DNA of 6,478 nt from Flavobacteriaceae bacterium (lineage in GTDB: Bacteria; Bacteroidota; Bacteroidia; Flavobacteriales; Flavobacteriaceae). Each line of letters begins with the position of its first letter. The first letter of the stretch is position 1. The stretch spans positions 1 to 6,478 of the forward strand of contig JAHRWC010000290.1 in NCBI GenBank assembly GCA_019090365.1, read 5' to 3'. The notes below the pieces were generated by a model. It was not told where the DNA came from, ran no database searches, and worked only from the letters and a program-made list of their open reading frames with translations. The translations under genes were made by a program, and so were the position numbers. Positions 6,316-6,478 of this stretch are shown here, piece after piece.

Positions 6316-6450
6316 ATGTCATCCAAAAAACGGTTAGATAATGCATACGCAACTGCCAAAGTAATTAGCTTTGACGATTCTAGTAAGTTCATTTTAAGAA
6401 GAGTTATTTTAAGTATGGGGCTCGGAGGAGGAGCAGCACTGGGCACCTGA
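6316..6450 (+). CDS. Start of a possible metallophosphoesterase gene, broken or misjoined
   Basis: A 44-residue frame opens with ATG at 6316, just after the gcdH terminator, and ends at TGA 6448-6450. The first 27 residues, MSSKKRLDNAYATAKVISFD followed by DSSKFIL, resemble what I recall as the N-terminus of a group of calcineurin-like metallophosphoesterases, where 'DDSSK.I.FSD.HRGDNS' carries the first metal-binding Asp and His. Here the expected FSDxHRGD does not follow. After Leu27 (base 6396) the frame reads RRVILSMGLGGGAALGT and stops. The change coincides with an 8-base direct repeat (ATTTTAAG at 6391-6398 and 6406-6413) and precedes a GC-rich stretch. The simplest reading is that the gene is interrupted by a junction, biological or from assembly, near 6397-6416. 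An unrelated 44-residue peptide is the alternative. The family call is from memory and tentative. Confidence 0.35.
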   Translation: MSSKKRLDNAYATAKVISFDDSSKFILRRVILSMGLGGGAALGT

Positions 6451-6478
6451 TGGTCACATGGTGTCACGTGGTGAGTAG
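6417..6478. other. GC-rich anomalous segment at the window's right end
   Basis: Of these 62 bases, 39 are G or C (63 percent), against a strongly AT-rich background everywhere else, including the coding regions. The segment includes GAGGAGGAG and a 10-bp imperfect tandem repeat. It contains no recognised gene, promoter or terminator. It may be foreign or chimeric sequence at a contig end, or the flank of a real insertion. Confidence 0.6.
6453..6472 (+). repeat. 10-bp imperfect tandem repeat
   Basis: GTCACATGGT (6453-6462) is followed directly by GTCACGTGGT (6463-6472), nine of ten bases identical. The second copy contains the palindrome CACGTG. It lies wholly within the GC-rich tail and has no counterpart elsewhere in the window. 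Confidence 0.75.

Noticed and set aside
1..6478. Search by eye for CRISPR arrays, tRNA or rRNA genes, IS ends and toxin-antitoxin or phage genes
   Set aside because: No regularly spaced repeats, cloverleaf, rRNA segment, transposase or long terminal inverted repeat was found; the genes account for nearly all of the window.

Overview
The window looks like a piece of chromosome from a member of the Bacteroidota, most likely a marine-type Flavobacteriaceae. The evidence is strongly AT-rich DNA, AT-rich leaders without Shine-Dalgarno sequences, a -7 element of the TAnnTTTG type before one gene, a ribosomal protein S16 with a long Ala/Glu-rich C-terminal tail, and the gene order rpsP-rimM-trmN6. 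No species can be named from the sequence alone.

Layout. Bases 1-1625 (+) are a tight translation and RNA-modification operon: the 3' part of rpsP (its start lies outside the window), then rimM (ribosome maturation factor) and trmN6 (tRNA m6A37 methyltransferase). Bases 1626-3814 (-) are a convergent two-gene unit. An AdiC-like APC-family amino-acid antiporter comes first and overlaps by one base with a hydrolase of the dimethylargininase/arginine-deiminase superfamily. A 78-bp AT-rich divergent promoter region (3815-3892) separates this unit from a + strand gene for a Rieske non-heme iron oxygenase alpha subunit (3893-4981). A glutaryl-CoA dehydrogenase gene follows (5066-6244) with its own promoter-like motif, and it ends at a strong intrinsic terminator (6271-6300). 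The last 178 bases begin another reading frame at 6316 that resembles the N-terminus of a calcineurin-like metallophosphoesterase. It loses that resemblance around 6397 and runs into a GC-rich, repeat-bearing tail unlike the rest of the window, which may be a contig-end artefact or a real junction.

How the genes fit together. The first block is housekeeping. The middle and right blocks all point to nitrogen-compound and amino-acid catabolism: uptake or exchange of a guanidino or basic amino acid (antiporter), hydrolysis of its guanidino group (DDAH/ADI-like enzyme), oxidation of an unknown substrate (Rieske oxygenase, whose bridging residue is Glu as in carnitine/choline/betaine-type enzymes), and glutaryl-CoA breakdown (lysine/tryptophan route). 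The transporter-hydrolase link is well supported by their overlap. The link to the Rieske and GcdH genes rests only on proximity. I found no mobile element, CRISPR array, tRNA or rRNA. No obviously new multi-gene system is visible; the best leads are the hydrolase/antiporter pair, the orphan Rieske oxygenase and the anomalous right end.
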